Positions 20,929 to 26,577 of a stretch of DNA of 35,289 nucleotides are shown here, one piece after another; positions within the stretch are counted from its first letter, which is position 1, and each line of letters opens with the position of its first letter. This stretch comes from a virus: positions 1-35,289 of the IMG/VR virus record IMGVR_UViG_3300042567_002487; one strand, written 5' to 3'. Both the position numbers and the translations under genes were made by a program. The notes below the pieces were generated by a model, which made no database searches, was not told where the DNA came from, and saw only the letters and a list, made by a program, of their open reading frames with translations.

Positions 20929-21252
20929 ATGGAAACAATTACAGCACAAATAGCACGAGGACTCTTCGACGCGGATCTCGCTTTGATGGAGCAAGCAATC
21001 GCAGAGCGGTTGACGACAATCAGGAAGTCTGCAAAGATAACTGACTTCGGCGTTGGCGACAAGGTAAAAGTGAACAGCTACTGCGGTACTCAGTACTTGC
21101 GCGGATCAACAGCAACAGTGATCGGCATGCGGCAGAAGAAACTTCTCATCAAACTCGATGCTCCCGTGGGAAGATTTGTTCGCACGATGGCTGACGGAAC
21201 TAGGGAGTCGTCTGATATTGTAGTTCCGCCAAGCATTCTTGACAAGATCTAA
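20929..21252 (+). CDS. Hypothetical with SH3-like C-terminal half
   Basis: A 107-residue protein. A helical N-terminal half is followed by FGVGDKVKVNSYCGTQYLRGSTATVIG, a KOW/SH3-type barrel signature. It is followed 17 bases later by the Ntn hydrolase gene, apparently in one transcript. Confidence 0.7.
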   Translation: METITAQIARGLFDADLALMEQAIAERLTTIRKSAKITDFGVGDKVKVNSYCGTQYLRGSTATVIGMRQKKLLIKLDAPVGRFVRTMADGTRESSDIVVPPSILDKI

Positions 21253-21269
21253 ATATAGAGGAGAGCCCG

Positions 21270-21890
21270 ATGACTACAATTGTTGCCGTACAAGGTAATG
21301 GTTGGTCAGTCGTCGGGTACGACTCTCAAGTAACAGAAGAAGATGGTCGTCGCTACACAATGGCACGCGGTTCTTCTAAGGTTGCAAAGAACGGAGAGTA
21401 CCTACTTGGTGCGGCAGGCGATGTGCGAGCAATAAATATTCTTGCATACGCTTTCGCTCCACCAAAAGTTGGAGACTTGACAGGTGTTCGGCTTGACAGG
21501 TTCATCACAAGTAGATTCGTTCCAGCATTGCGGGCGTGCTTTGAAGCTCAAGGATACGCTGCATCAAAAGAATCAAAAGAGATCGCGGAGCAAGGCTCTG
21601 TTGTCTTAGTTGTAGTCAACGGAACTATCTATGTGATTGGCGAAGACTATTCTTGGGTGCGAGACTCAGGAGCGATCTACGCATTTGGTTCAGGTGGAGA
21701 CTACGCACTTGGTGCATTGTATTCATACGGCATTGAAAAAGTAACATCACGCGTTGATGTAGCGCAAGACTTGATTCGTAATTCTCTTGCCGTTGCATCG
21801 AGACTCGACCCAGGCACAGGAGCTCCATTTCATATTATGACTCAGAGCCCTGTGAAAATAGAAAAGAAACCGGTAAGGAAACCAAGATGA
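21270..21890 (+). CDS. HslV / proteasome-beta-like Ntn hydrolase
   Basis: A 206-residue protein with strong GAGGAG site. It begins MTTIVAVQGNG and continues GYDSQVT, then YLLGAAGD and FGSGGDYALGALYSYG, the order of strands seen in HslV and 20S beta subunits. Thr2 (after Met removal) would be the N-terminal nucleophile; LDPGTGAPF matches the late loop. No HslU-type unfoldase is adjacent, though a MoxR ATPase is encoded elsewhere. It is likely to be a cytoplasmic self-compartmentalised hydrolase or a relative without protease activity. Confidence 0.8.
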   Translation: MTTIVAVQGNGWSVVGYDSQVTEEDGRRYTMARGSSKVAKNGEYLLGAAGDVRAINILAYAFAPPKVGDLTGVRLDRFITSRFVPALRACFEAQGYAASKESKEIAEQGSVVLVVVNGTIYVIGEDYSWVRDSGAIYAFGSGGDYALGALYSYGIEKVTSRVDVAQDLIRNSLAVASRLDPGTGAPFHIMTQSPVKIEKKPVRKPR

Positions 21891-22042
21891 CAGACAATGA
21901 AAACATGTTTAGACTAGTAGCAACAATGTTGCTTGCGGCATACGTTGTACTAACAGCGATCACAGTTCTTGCTATCCCTGCGGGTATCACTTCAATCTGG
22001 TGCGCAGTAAAGATCGCTCAAATAACATCGAGGAACCAATGA
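21887..22042 (+). CDS. 51-residue membrane protein
   Basis: ATGA overlap with the Ntn hydrolase and with WhiB downstream. One or two hydrophobic helices (LVATMLLAAYVVLTAITVLAI, then GITSIWCAV). It links the hydrolase and WhiB genes into one coupled transcript. Confidence 0.6.
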   Translation: MTDNENMFRLVATMLLAAYVVLTAITVLAIPAGITSIWCAVKIAQITSRNQ

Positions 22043-22293
22043 TAGAAGATCGACCAAAGTGGCAAACACTCGCAGCATGCATTGGAAAGCCAGAATTTTT
22101 CTTTGATGACATGAAGCGAACGCAAGTTGGCAAAGCAAAAAAGCTGTGCTCAACATGTCCTGTTATTGATGAGTGTCTCGAGTACGCAATCAAAGCGGAC
22201 GAGTTTGGAGTCTGGGGCGGCAAGACAATGAACGAGCGCAGAAAGATGCGGCGTTCGAGAAAGAAAGAAGTAAAGGGTGAAGGTTCTCTGTGA
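22039..22293 (+). CDS. whiB: WhiB-family iron-sulfur regulator
   Basis: An 84-residue protein. The four-Cys pattern is AACIGKPEFFF (Cys13), then LCSTCPVIDEC (three Cys near 45-54), followed by the GVWGG turn and a basic C-terminus RRKMRRSRKKE. This is the WhiB signature: a [4Fe-4S] protein that binds sigma factor region 4 and DNA. WhiB is confined to Actinobacteria and their phages, which fixes the host group. It may redirect host RNA polymerase. Confidence 0.92.
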   Translation: MIEDRPKWQTLAACIGKPEFFFDDMKRTQVGKAKKLCSTCPVIDECLEYAIKADEFGVWGGKTMNERRKMRRSRKKEVKGEGSL

Positions 22294-22341
22294 GCGGATG
22301 TGTTATTGTCATTCACCACGAACAACTAACGAAGGAAAGTT

Positions 22342-22515
22342 ATGGCAGACGAACAAGGACAATCAGAGAAAGCGCCAAAGTTCAAGCAGCTTTGGAAGTG
22401 CCCTAAGTGCTCAAACACGCTGACACTCTACATTAGTGTAAGCCAGCCGCCAACATGCAACAATCCAAAGTCGCACACGACAACGTCAGTGAATATGGTT
22501 CCCGTTGAGAAGTAA
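22342..22515 (+). CDS. 57-residue zinc-ribbon protein
   Basis: The ribosome site is GAAGGAAAG. CPKCSNTLTLYISV and a later CNNPKSH provide three Cys and a His for zinc. The central sequence looks like a C4-type actinobacterial zinc ribbon. Confidence 0.7.
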   Translation: MADEQGQSEKAPKFKQLWKCPKCSNTLTLYISVSQPPTCNNPKSHTTTSVNMVPVEK

Positions 22516-22681
22516 AATAAAGATCTTCTTGACTGCGGTCGTTGTTGGCACTGCGGTATTCCCCGCAATCGATAAGTTCTTTGCGCGCCGACGTAGAGCA
22601 AAAGGCGAAGAGCTAAGTACTCTTCTTGGTACTTTATTTCCGAAGGATCAAGAAGATTGGAAGAACAGTAGATATAATTAG
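22505..22681 (+). CDS. 58-residue membrane-anchored protein
   Basis: A TTG start overlapping the previous gene by 11 bases. N-terminal helix IFLTAVVVGTAVFPAI, then a RRRR cluster and an acidic C-terminus. The start codon is uncertain, but the frame is clean and fills the gap. Confidence 0.5.
   Translation: MRSKIKIFLTAVVVGTAVFPAIDKFFARRRRAKGEELSTLLGTLFPKDQEDWKNSRYN
22662..22678 (+). promoter_or_regulatory. Degenerate relative of the promoter element
   Basis: AGAACAGTAGATATAAT keeps AGT-N-GATATAAT but loses CTAAA; it lies in the end of the preceding gene. A leader hairpin GAGC/GCTC follows. Confidence 0.45.
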
Positions 22682-22738
22682 ATCTCGAGCGGTCACGCTC
22701 AAGAAACCACAAACCAAACTACATAACAGGAGAACAAA

Positions 22739-22927
22739 ATGACAACATCAGAATTAACACCGCAGCTTGCGGCTCAGATGTACACCGAAGGTAAGACTGT
22801 CTACGAAATCGCCGTAGCAAGCAGCACTACTTACGCCAAGGCTCGTAAAGCAATTGTCGCAAGTGGCACACCAATTCGTAACGCTTCAGATCGACTCAAG
22901 GGTCGCACTCGCAAAGCACAGGCCTAA
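22739..22927 (+). CDS. Small HTH protein
   Basis: A 62-residue protein with AGGAGAACAAA upstream. MYTEGKTVYEIAVASSTTYAKARKAI (residues 15-40) is a helix-turn-helix with the recognition helix STTYAKARKAI, as in resolvase-type HTH domains. Basic C-terminus. DNA binding is probable. Confidence 0.7.
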   Translation: MTTSELTPQLAAQMYTEGKTVYEIAVASSTTYAKARKAIVASGTPIRNASDRLKGRTRKAQA

Positions 22928-23106
22928 TGCCTAAGCCAAACCAGTTCTCGAGAATGACTCGGGGTATTGTTTGGCCTGCAGTCTCTGCGGGTCTGATGGC
23001 TGGACTGGCTGTCGGATCCGCAGTTGTGGGCTGGAGTACGGACATAACCCTCGCTTGCGGGCTCGCAGGTATTACTCTAGCTATCCTGAGCCCTAGGAAC
23101 TACTGA
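22927..23106 (+). CDS. 59-residue membrane protein
   Basis: TAATG overlap with the HTH gene. Two hydrophobic helices (VWPAVSAGLMAGLAVG and LACGLAGITLAILS) with a short loop, the topology of a small holin or pinholin; no lysis gene is near. Confidence 0.6.
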   Translation: MPKPNQFSRMTRGIVWPAVSAGLMAGLAVGSAVVGWSTDITLACGLAGITLAILSPRNY

Positions 23107-23131
23107 CCCAGCAGTTCTCGCCGGCTGAAAA

Positions 23132-23148
23132 ACTAAAGATGTTATAGT
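23132..23148 (+). promoter_or_regulatory. Promoter element copy 29 (AAAGA class)
   Basis: ACTAAAG-ATGT-TATAGT. The ATG at 23156 follows after 7 bases: leaderless. Confidence 0.8.
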
Positions 23149-23155
23149 ACTATAC

Positions 23156-23710
23156 ATGACAACGACACTTATTCCAGCCAGCGACAAACAAATCTCTTTC
23201 GTGAACGACCTCATGGCCACTCGCGAAGTTACTCCTGATGAGATGGAGCTCTTTGCAGAGATCATCGAATGCGGACTTGACAAGCACAACGCAAGCATGA
23301 TCATCGATACGCTGATCAAGCGCGCAAAAGTAGCCAAGTCGAAGAGCGGACTCTCAAGTATTCTTTCAACGATTCCAAAGTCAAAGTACGCAGTCCCAGT
23401 CGCAGAACTTGAATTCAGCGAAGCCGATGACAAATTCACTGGCGACTTGGTCTTCATCGAGATCAAGGAATACATGCAAACACTCTACATGCGTCAACTT
23501 CATGGCGCGCCTGGCCGCTTCAACAGGAGCAAGCTCAGCGTCAAGAGTGTAAAAGCAATCGTTGAGATCATCTCAAAGGACGCTTACAAGTACACCAAGA
23601 TCTTCGGTGAGCACTACGCTTGCTGCGGATCATGCGGAGCTGAGTTGACTGATCCCACATCACGTGAGCTTCAGCTTGGACCAGAGTGCCGGAAGAAGTT
23701 CGGGTACTAA
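23156..23710 (+). CDS. DUF6011-type zinc-ribbon protein
   Basis: A 184-residue leaderless product. PASDKQISFVNDLMATRE near the N-terminus and CGSCGAELTDPTSRELQLGPEC at the end (zinc ribbon of DUF6011) are a pair often found together in actinophage proteins of unknown function. The stop codon lies inside promoter copy 30. Confidence 0.8.
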   Translation: MTTTLIPASDKQISFVNDLMATREVTPDEMELFAEIIECGLDKHNASMIIDTLIKRAKVAKSKSGLSSILSTIPKSKYAVPVAELEFSEADDKFTGDLVFIEIKEYMQTLYMRQLHGAPGRFNRSKLSVKSVKAIVEIISKDAYKYTKIFGEHYACCGSCGAELTDPTSRELQLGPECRKKFGY

Positions 23711-23722
23711 AGATGTTACAAT
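23706..23722 (+). promoter_or_regulatory. Promoter element copy 30 (AAAGA class)
   Basis: ACTAAAG-ATGT-TACAAT; contains the upstream stop codon; ribosome site AAGGAGG follows. Confidence 0.75.
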
Positions 23723-23746
23723 TAACTACGAAACAAGGAGGCCATA

Positions 23747-23929
23747 ATGGCTGATCAAAAGATCTTCAAGATCACAACAACAAATGCACAGGGCGATGAG
23801 CTCACTGCGTATGTCTATGAAACATACAAGCAGGCGTATCTCCGTTCAATGATGGAAGAATACGGCAATGCAATCTCAGTTGAAGTTGACATCGCTGATG
23901 TTCCTGACAACGTAAATCTTCCACGATGA
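23747..23929 (+). CDS. 60-residue hypothetical
   Basis: A canonical AAGGAGG site. FKITTTNAQGDELTAYVYE then a helix: a small alpha/beta protein. ATGA overlap to the next gene. Confidence 0.65.
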   Translation: MADQKIFKITTTNAQGDELTAYVYETYKQAYLRSMMEEYGNAISVEVDIADVPDNVNLPR

Positions 23930-24087
23930 GCGTGCCAGAGTTCCTTCGCATTGCGGGCGGACCAACAACAATCGAAGACGACAAGCGCGAATTGCGCAAA
24001 GCCGCAAAGATCGATGCCGATTCTAATGAACGCTTTATGCGGGACTTACTCGGCGACGATGAGTACGAAGACTGGGACAACGACTAA
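23926..24087 (+). CDS. 53-residue acidic hypothetical
   Basis: ATGA start. A helical body of charged residues with an acidic end LLGDDEYEDWDND. Unknown function; coupled to the preceding gene. Confidence 0.6.
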   Translation: MSVPEFLRIAGGPTTIEDDKRELRKAAKIDADSNERFMRDLLGDDEYEDWDND

Positions 24088-24135
24088 GTTCTCGTACTCA
24101 CAACAAAAAGACAAAAAGACAAAAGGAAAAACAAT

Positions 24136-24486
24136 ATGTGGGTATTCACCCAAACAGGATTCGTCAGCGCTGTGCGACATCGCGACGACAAAACAAAACT
24201 AATGGTTCGCGGACGAGACTCTGAGTCTCTCGAAGATCTTGCGGATATGGCGTCAGCATCAATTGATCACACACCGGGAGGAGATTATCCTTACCGAGTT
24301 ACGGTCACTGATCTTCAATTCATGGAGTGGGCTGAGATGCAGATTGAAACTTTGGATTACACCAACTTTAAAAGCCGAGTAACAATCACACGCGGTGATA
24401 TCTATCACGACGCCTGCATGGACGTGTGGTCAGCAATGCACCAAGTCGAAGACGCTAATGCGCGTAATCGATATGCGGCCAAGTAA
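24136..24486 (+). CDS. Conserved hypothetical (MWVFT type)
   Basis: A 116-residue protein with AAAAGGAAAAAC upstream. The opening MWVFTQTGFVSAVRHRDDK, together with LMVRGRDSESLEDLA, matches a hypothetical family I know from actinobacteria and phages, an alpha/beta fold of unknown role. Confidence 0.75.
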   Translation: MWVFTQTGFVSAVRHRDDKTKLMVRGRDSESLEDLADMASASIDHTPGGDYPYRVTVTDLQFMEWAEMQIETLDYTNFKSRVTITRGDIYHDACMDVWSAMHQVEDANARNRYAAK

Positions 24487-24565
24487 CTTAGACTCGCACG
24501 ACAAAGCAACACTAGTGCTTGGTACAGTGCTTGCTTGCGCTATCTTGGCGGCGTTGTGCCTGTAG
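24473..24565 (+). CDS. 30-residue membrane peptide (weak)
   Basis: ATG overlapping the previous gene by 14 bases. LVLGTVLACAILAALCL is a single transmembrane helix. No ribosome site is visible, so this rests on overlap and composition only. Confidence 0.35.
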   Translation: MRPSNLDSHDKATLVLGTVLACAILAALCL

Positions 24566-24813
24566 CTAAGCATGAATGCTATGTATGCGGAGAGATGTTT
24601 GTAAAAATAAATGACAAACTGGATCACTACATGGAAAAGCATGACGATGGCTACAAGCCACGCGGTCAGCGTCGCTTGCGAAAGGTCTCATGCTGGAGCT
24701 GCGTCAAAGAAATGGAAGTCCCAAACCTTGCCGCTGGTGAGTGGTGGCATTGCGACTGCGGGTTCGAGCTTCCTCGAAACTGGGTCAATGGCCAGCTCAT
24801 TCCTGAAAACTAA
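24556..24813 (+). CDS. C2H2 plus ribbon zinc-finger protein
   Basis: An 85-residue protein, GTG start at 24556 assumed. CYVCGEMFVKINDKLDHYMEKH is a C2H2-type finger, and CWSCVKEMEVPN ... CDCG is a second zinc ribbon. The stop codon lies inside promoter copy 31. Confidence 0.7.
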   Translation: MPVAKHECYVCGEMFVKINDKLDHYMEKHDDGYKPRGQRRLRKVSCWSCVKEMEVPNLAAGEWWHCDCGFELPRNWVNGQLIPEN

Positions 24814-24825
24814 AGATGTTATAGT
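24809..24825 (+). promoter_or_regulatory. Promoter element copy 31 (AAAGA class)
   Basis: ACTAAAG-ATGT-TATAGT; contains the upstream stop; leader hairpin CAGC/GCTG. Confidence 0.8.
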
Positions 24826-24871
24826 GTACTTATCAGCAAGCACGCTGGTACAAACAAAAGGACATATTCAC

Positions 24872-25081
24872 ATGGACACAATCACAATGAAGGGTGCCGT
24901 CATCGCGGTTCTCACACTCGGCAGCACAGTTCAAATCTGGGTCGCTTCGCCAACAGGTGACTCATCAGACTCACATATCTTTGAAATGCCGGCAATATCT
25001 GACTCGCACGCTCAAGTCATTGCAAATATGTGGCGCAAAGCGTGGGATCTCCCCACAGCTAACGCTCCTCTCGAGTTCTAA
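24872..25081 (+). CDS. 69-residue hypothetical
   Basis: The ATG at 24872 comes after AAAAGGACATATTCAC; a longer in-frame extension crosses the promoter and is not used. It has a hydrophobic N-terminal strand region and a helix with MWRKAWDLP. Unrecognised. Confidence 0.65.
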   Translation: MDTITMKGAVIAVLTLGSTVQIWVASPTGDSSDSHIFEMPAISDSHAQVIANMWRKAWDLPTANAPLEF

Positions 25082-25140
25082 TCTTTAACGGTCGAGTAAC
25101 GCCGTAAAACCTCATCGCGCTGGGCGGTGTCAAAGTTACT

Positions 25141-25244
25141 CACTCAGCCCTATAGCGGTGGTGAAACTGGCGGACACGCGAAGACACCACTTTGGTCTAC
25201 TCGCCCAGTCTGAGTTCTTCGTCGTACTCAGGCTGGGCCGAGTG
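25141..25244 (+). ncRNA. tRNA-Leu-like segment joined to a long hairpin
   Basis: GGTGGTGAAACTGGCGGACACGC at about 25157-25179 closely resembles the D-arm region of tRNA-Leu, and AGAC...GTCT follows as an anticodon-like stem. In place of a variable arm, T arm and acceptor there is a hairpin of about 15 bp, 25200-25215 with 25226-25242. CACT/AGTG plus GCCC/GGGC can close the whole. No canonical acceptor stem exists, so it is a tRNA-like or degenerate element. Confidence 0.45.
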
Positions 25245-25249
25245 CTGTT

Positions 25250-25266
25250 TCTAAAGATGTTATAGT
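25250..25266 (+). promoter_or_regulatory. Promoter element copy 32 (AAAGA class)
   Basis: TCTAAAG-ATGT-TATAGT; leader hairpin ATCAAGC/GCTTGAT. Confidence 0.8.
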
Positions 25267-25309
25267 GTACTTATCAAGCAAACGCTTGATAAGACGAAAG
25301 GACACAATC

Positions 25310-25675
25310 GTGGAAACACTCACCAAACTAGAGCAGAAGGTCTTGGTTCGCCAAGCCATTGCAGAATACATCACCTTTATGAATGAGGCTTCAGCAAAGC
25401 ATAATGCAGAGCATTACCCAATGCTTGAAGCGGATCTCTTCTGGATTGCCGGTGGCCAGAAATACATCAAGGTCGTGCAAGGTCGCGATCCTGAAGGTGG
25501 ATCACGCACTTCGGTTCACAGCTTCGTGGACGCCCTCACAGGCGATGTCTACAAAGCAGCAGGGTGGAAAGCTCCAGCACTCAACGGAGCTCGCTACAAC
25601 TTGCTCGACGAGGACTCACTCGCTCTCCTCAAAGAGCGCTTCGACGTCTACGGCGGCTACCTCTACAAGAAGTAA
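25310..25675 (+). CDS. Hypothetical protein
   Basis: A 121-residue protein with a GTG start at 25310 after GAAAGGACACAATC. A helical N-terminus is followed by ADLFWIAGGQKYIKVVQG and VDALTGDVYKAAGWKAP, a beta-hairpin unit reminiscent of small phage proteins of unknown function. Confidence 0.75.
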   Translation: METLTKLEQKVLVRQAIAEYITFMNEASAKHNAEHYPMLEADLFWIAGGQKYIKVVQGRDPEGGSRTSVHSFVDALTGDVYKAAGWKAPALNGARYNLLDEDSLALLKERFDVYGGYLYKK

Positions 25676-25855
25676 CCACGGGGTTCGGGTCCTGGAAACA
25701 GGGCCCGGCCACCCTGCGGGTGCTATCACCACAATCACCAGGAGCGGTTCTGGCGGTTGACACCATGTGATGCTATATATCTGGGCAGTGGCTGGCCTGA
25801 AAGCAGGATAGCGGTCCTAAGAATCAGGGCCTCCTGGCGGAGCTCTGTTTGAGAT
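25676..25855 (+). ncRNA. Candidate structured RNA, about 180 nt
   Basis: Gene-free. CGGGTCCTG-GAAA-CAGGGCCCG at 25686-25707 is a 9-bp stem with a GNRA loop, followed by ACCC-TGC-GGGT. CCAGGAG at 25738-25744 pairs with CTCCTGG at 25831-25837, closing a domain with inner hairpin CCTG-AAAG-CAGG. It sits in the 3' region of one gene and just before promoter copy 33, like the element at 8597-8826. Confidence 0.5.
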
Positions 25856-25872
25856 TCTAAAGATGTTATAGT
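25856..25872 (+). promoter_or_regulatory. Promoter element copy 33 (AAAGA class)
   Basis: TCTAAAG-ATGT-TATAGT; leader hairpin CAGC/GCTG. This is the last copy, just before the morphogenesis genes. Confidence 0.8.
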
Positions 25873-25916
25873 GTAGTTATCAGCACAACGCTGGTAACGA
25901 CGAAAAGGACAAAATT

Positions 25917-26171
25917 ATGAATGCACGCAAATGGGCACTCCTCAAAGGATCAGACATTGGGCCAATGGGACGAGGACAAGCAGGAAAGAAAAAAGTGTAC
26001 GAGATCCACGTGATCAACAACACACTCACCTGCTCATGGGGCATGGCAGAAAAAGCACAACGCCAAACAAGCGTTCGCCACTTCAGCAGTCACCAGTCAG
26101 CAATCAGCGCGGCTTACGAGAAGCTCAACGCAAAGGTTGATCGCGGATACGTGATCGCTTACTCGGTCTGA
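25917..26171 (+). CDS. WGR-like domain protein, paralogue B
   Basis: An 84-residue protein of the same length as paralogue A (14568). It shares LLKGSDIGPMGRGQ, GKKKVYEI, CSWGMAE and the C-terminal K.DRGY...Y. The WGR core Trp-Gly is kept, and Arg is replaced by Met in both. The genes are 11 kb apart and differ in promoter class, so the copies may be expressed at different times. Confidence 0.7.
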   Translation: MNARKWALLKGSDIGPMGRGQAGKKKVYEIHVINNTLTCSWGMAEKAQRQTSVRHFSSHQSAISAAYEKLNAKVDRGYVIAYSV

Positions 26172-26183
26172 TCGAGTGGGACT

Positions 26184-26201
26184 GCTCCCCTTCGGGGGAG
26201 C
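26184..26201 (+). terminator. UUCG-loop terminator hairpin
   Basis: GCTCCCC-TTCG-GGGGAGC. Confidence 0.7.
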
Positions 26202-26205
26202 ACGT

Positions 26206-26241
26206 CCTCAGAGCACATCGCTTACGTGGTGTGTTGTGAGG
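26206..26241 (+). terminator. Second hairpin in tandem
   Basis: CCTCAGAGCACA pairs with TGTGTTGTGAGG (one mismatch, one wobble). Together with the hairpin at 26184 it insulates the promoter array from the late genes. Confidence 0.5.
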
Positions 26242-26269
26242 GTGGAGACCCCAAACAAAAGGACACAAC

Positions 26270-26542
26270 ATGTTCACACACAAACACATACGCACAGCAA
26301 CTAAATACGCACTCGGACTCTTCGCAATTTGGATTGCGGCGCTGATGATCGCAAAGTTATATGAAGTTCAGTCACAGTTCACTTGCGTGAATCCCGGTAC
26401 AACAATTGTCGTTGGTGAAGGCGACTCGGCTTGGGCCATTGCTGAAAAGTATTGCACAGGCGATGTGCGTTCGGCAACAGACGCAATCGTCAAAGTGTAC
26501 GGCAGCACTTTCAATCGCGGTCAAATCATCAACCTACCGTAG
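26270..26542 (+). CDS. Membrane-anchored LysM-like protein
   Basis: A 90-residue protein with AAAAGGACACAAC upstream. One transmembrane helix (GLFAIWIAALMIAKL) precedes VVGEGDSAWAIAEKYCTGD, which ends in GQIINLP: a LysM fold that binds peptidoglycan outside the cell. Perhaps an envelope-associated lysis or exclusion factor. Confidence 0.75.
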   Translation: MFTHKHIRTATKYALGLFAIWIAALMIAKLYEVQSQFTCVNPGTTIVVGEGDSAWAIAEKYCTGDVRSATDAIVKVYGSTFNRGQIINLP

Positions 26543-26565
26543 ACGCATGGCGCACCATCGCGGTG

Positions 26566-26571
26566 TAGTAT
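26566..26571 (+). promoter_or_regulatory. Candidate late -10 box, leaderless terminase start
   Basis: TGTAGTAT holds TAGTAT, then 6 bases, then the ATG at 26578. No CTAAAG element and no ribosome site are present. Confidence 0.4.
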
Positions 26572-26577
26572 AGCCGC

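Noticed and set aside
24611-24871. Long N-terminal extension of the gene at 24872
   Set aside because: The extension crosses a promoter and the zinc-finger gene; the ATG at 24872 has a ribosome site.
25150-25244. Canonical tRNA-Leu
   Set aside because: The D-arm matches but no acceptor or T arm can be drawn; kept only as tRNA-like.
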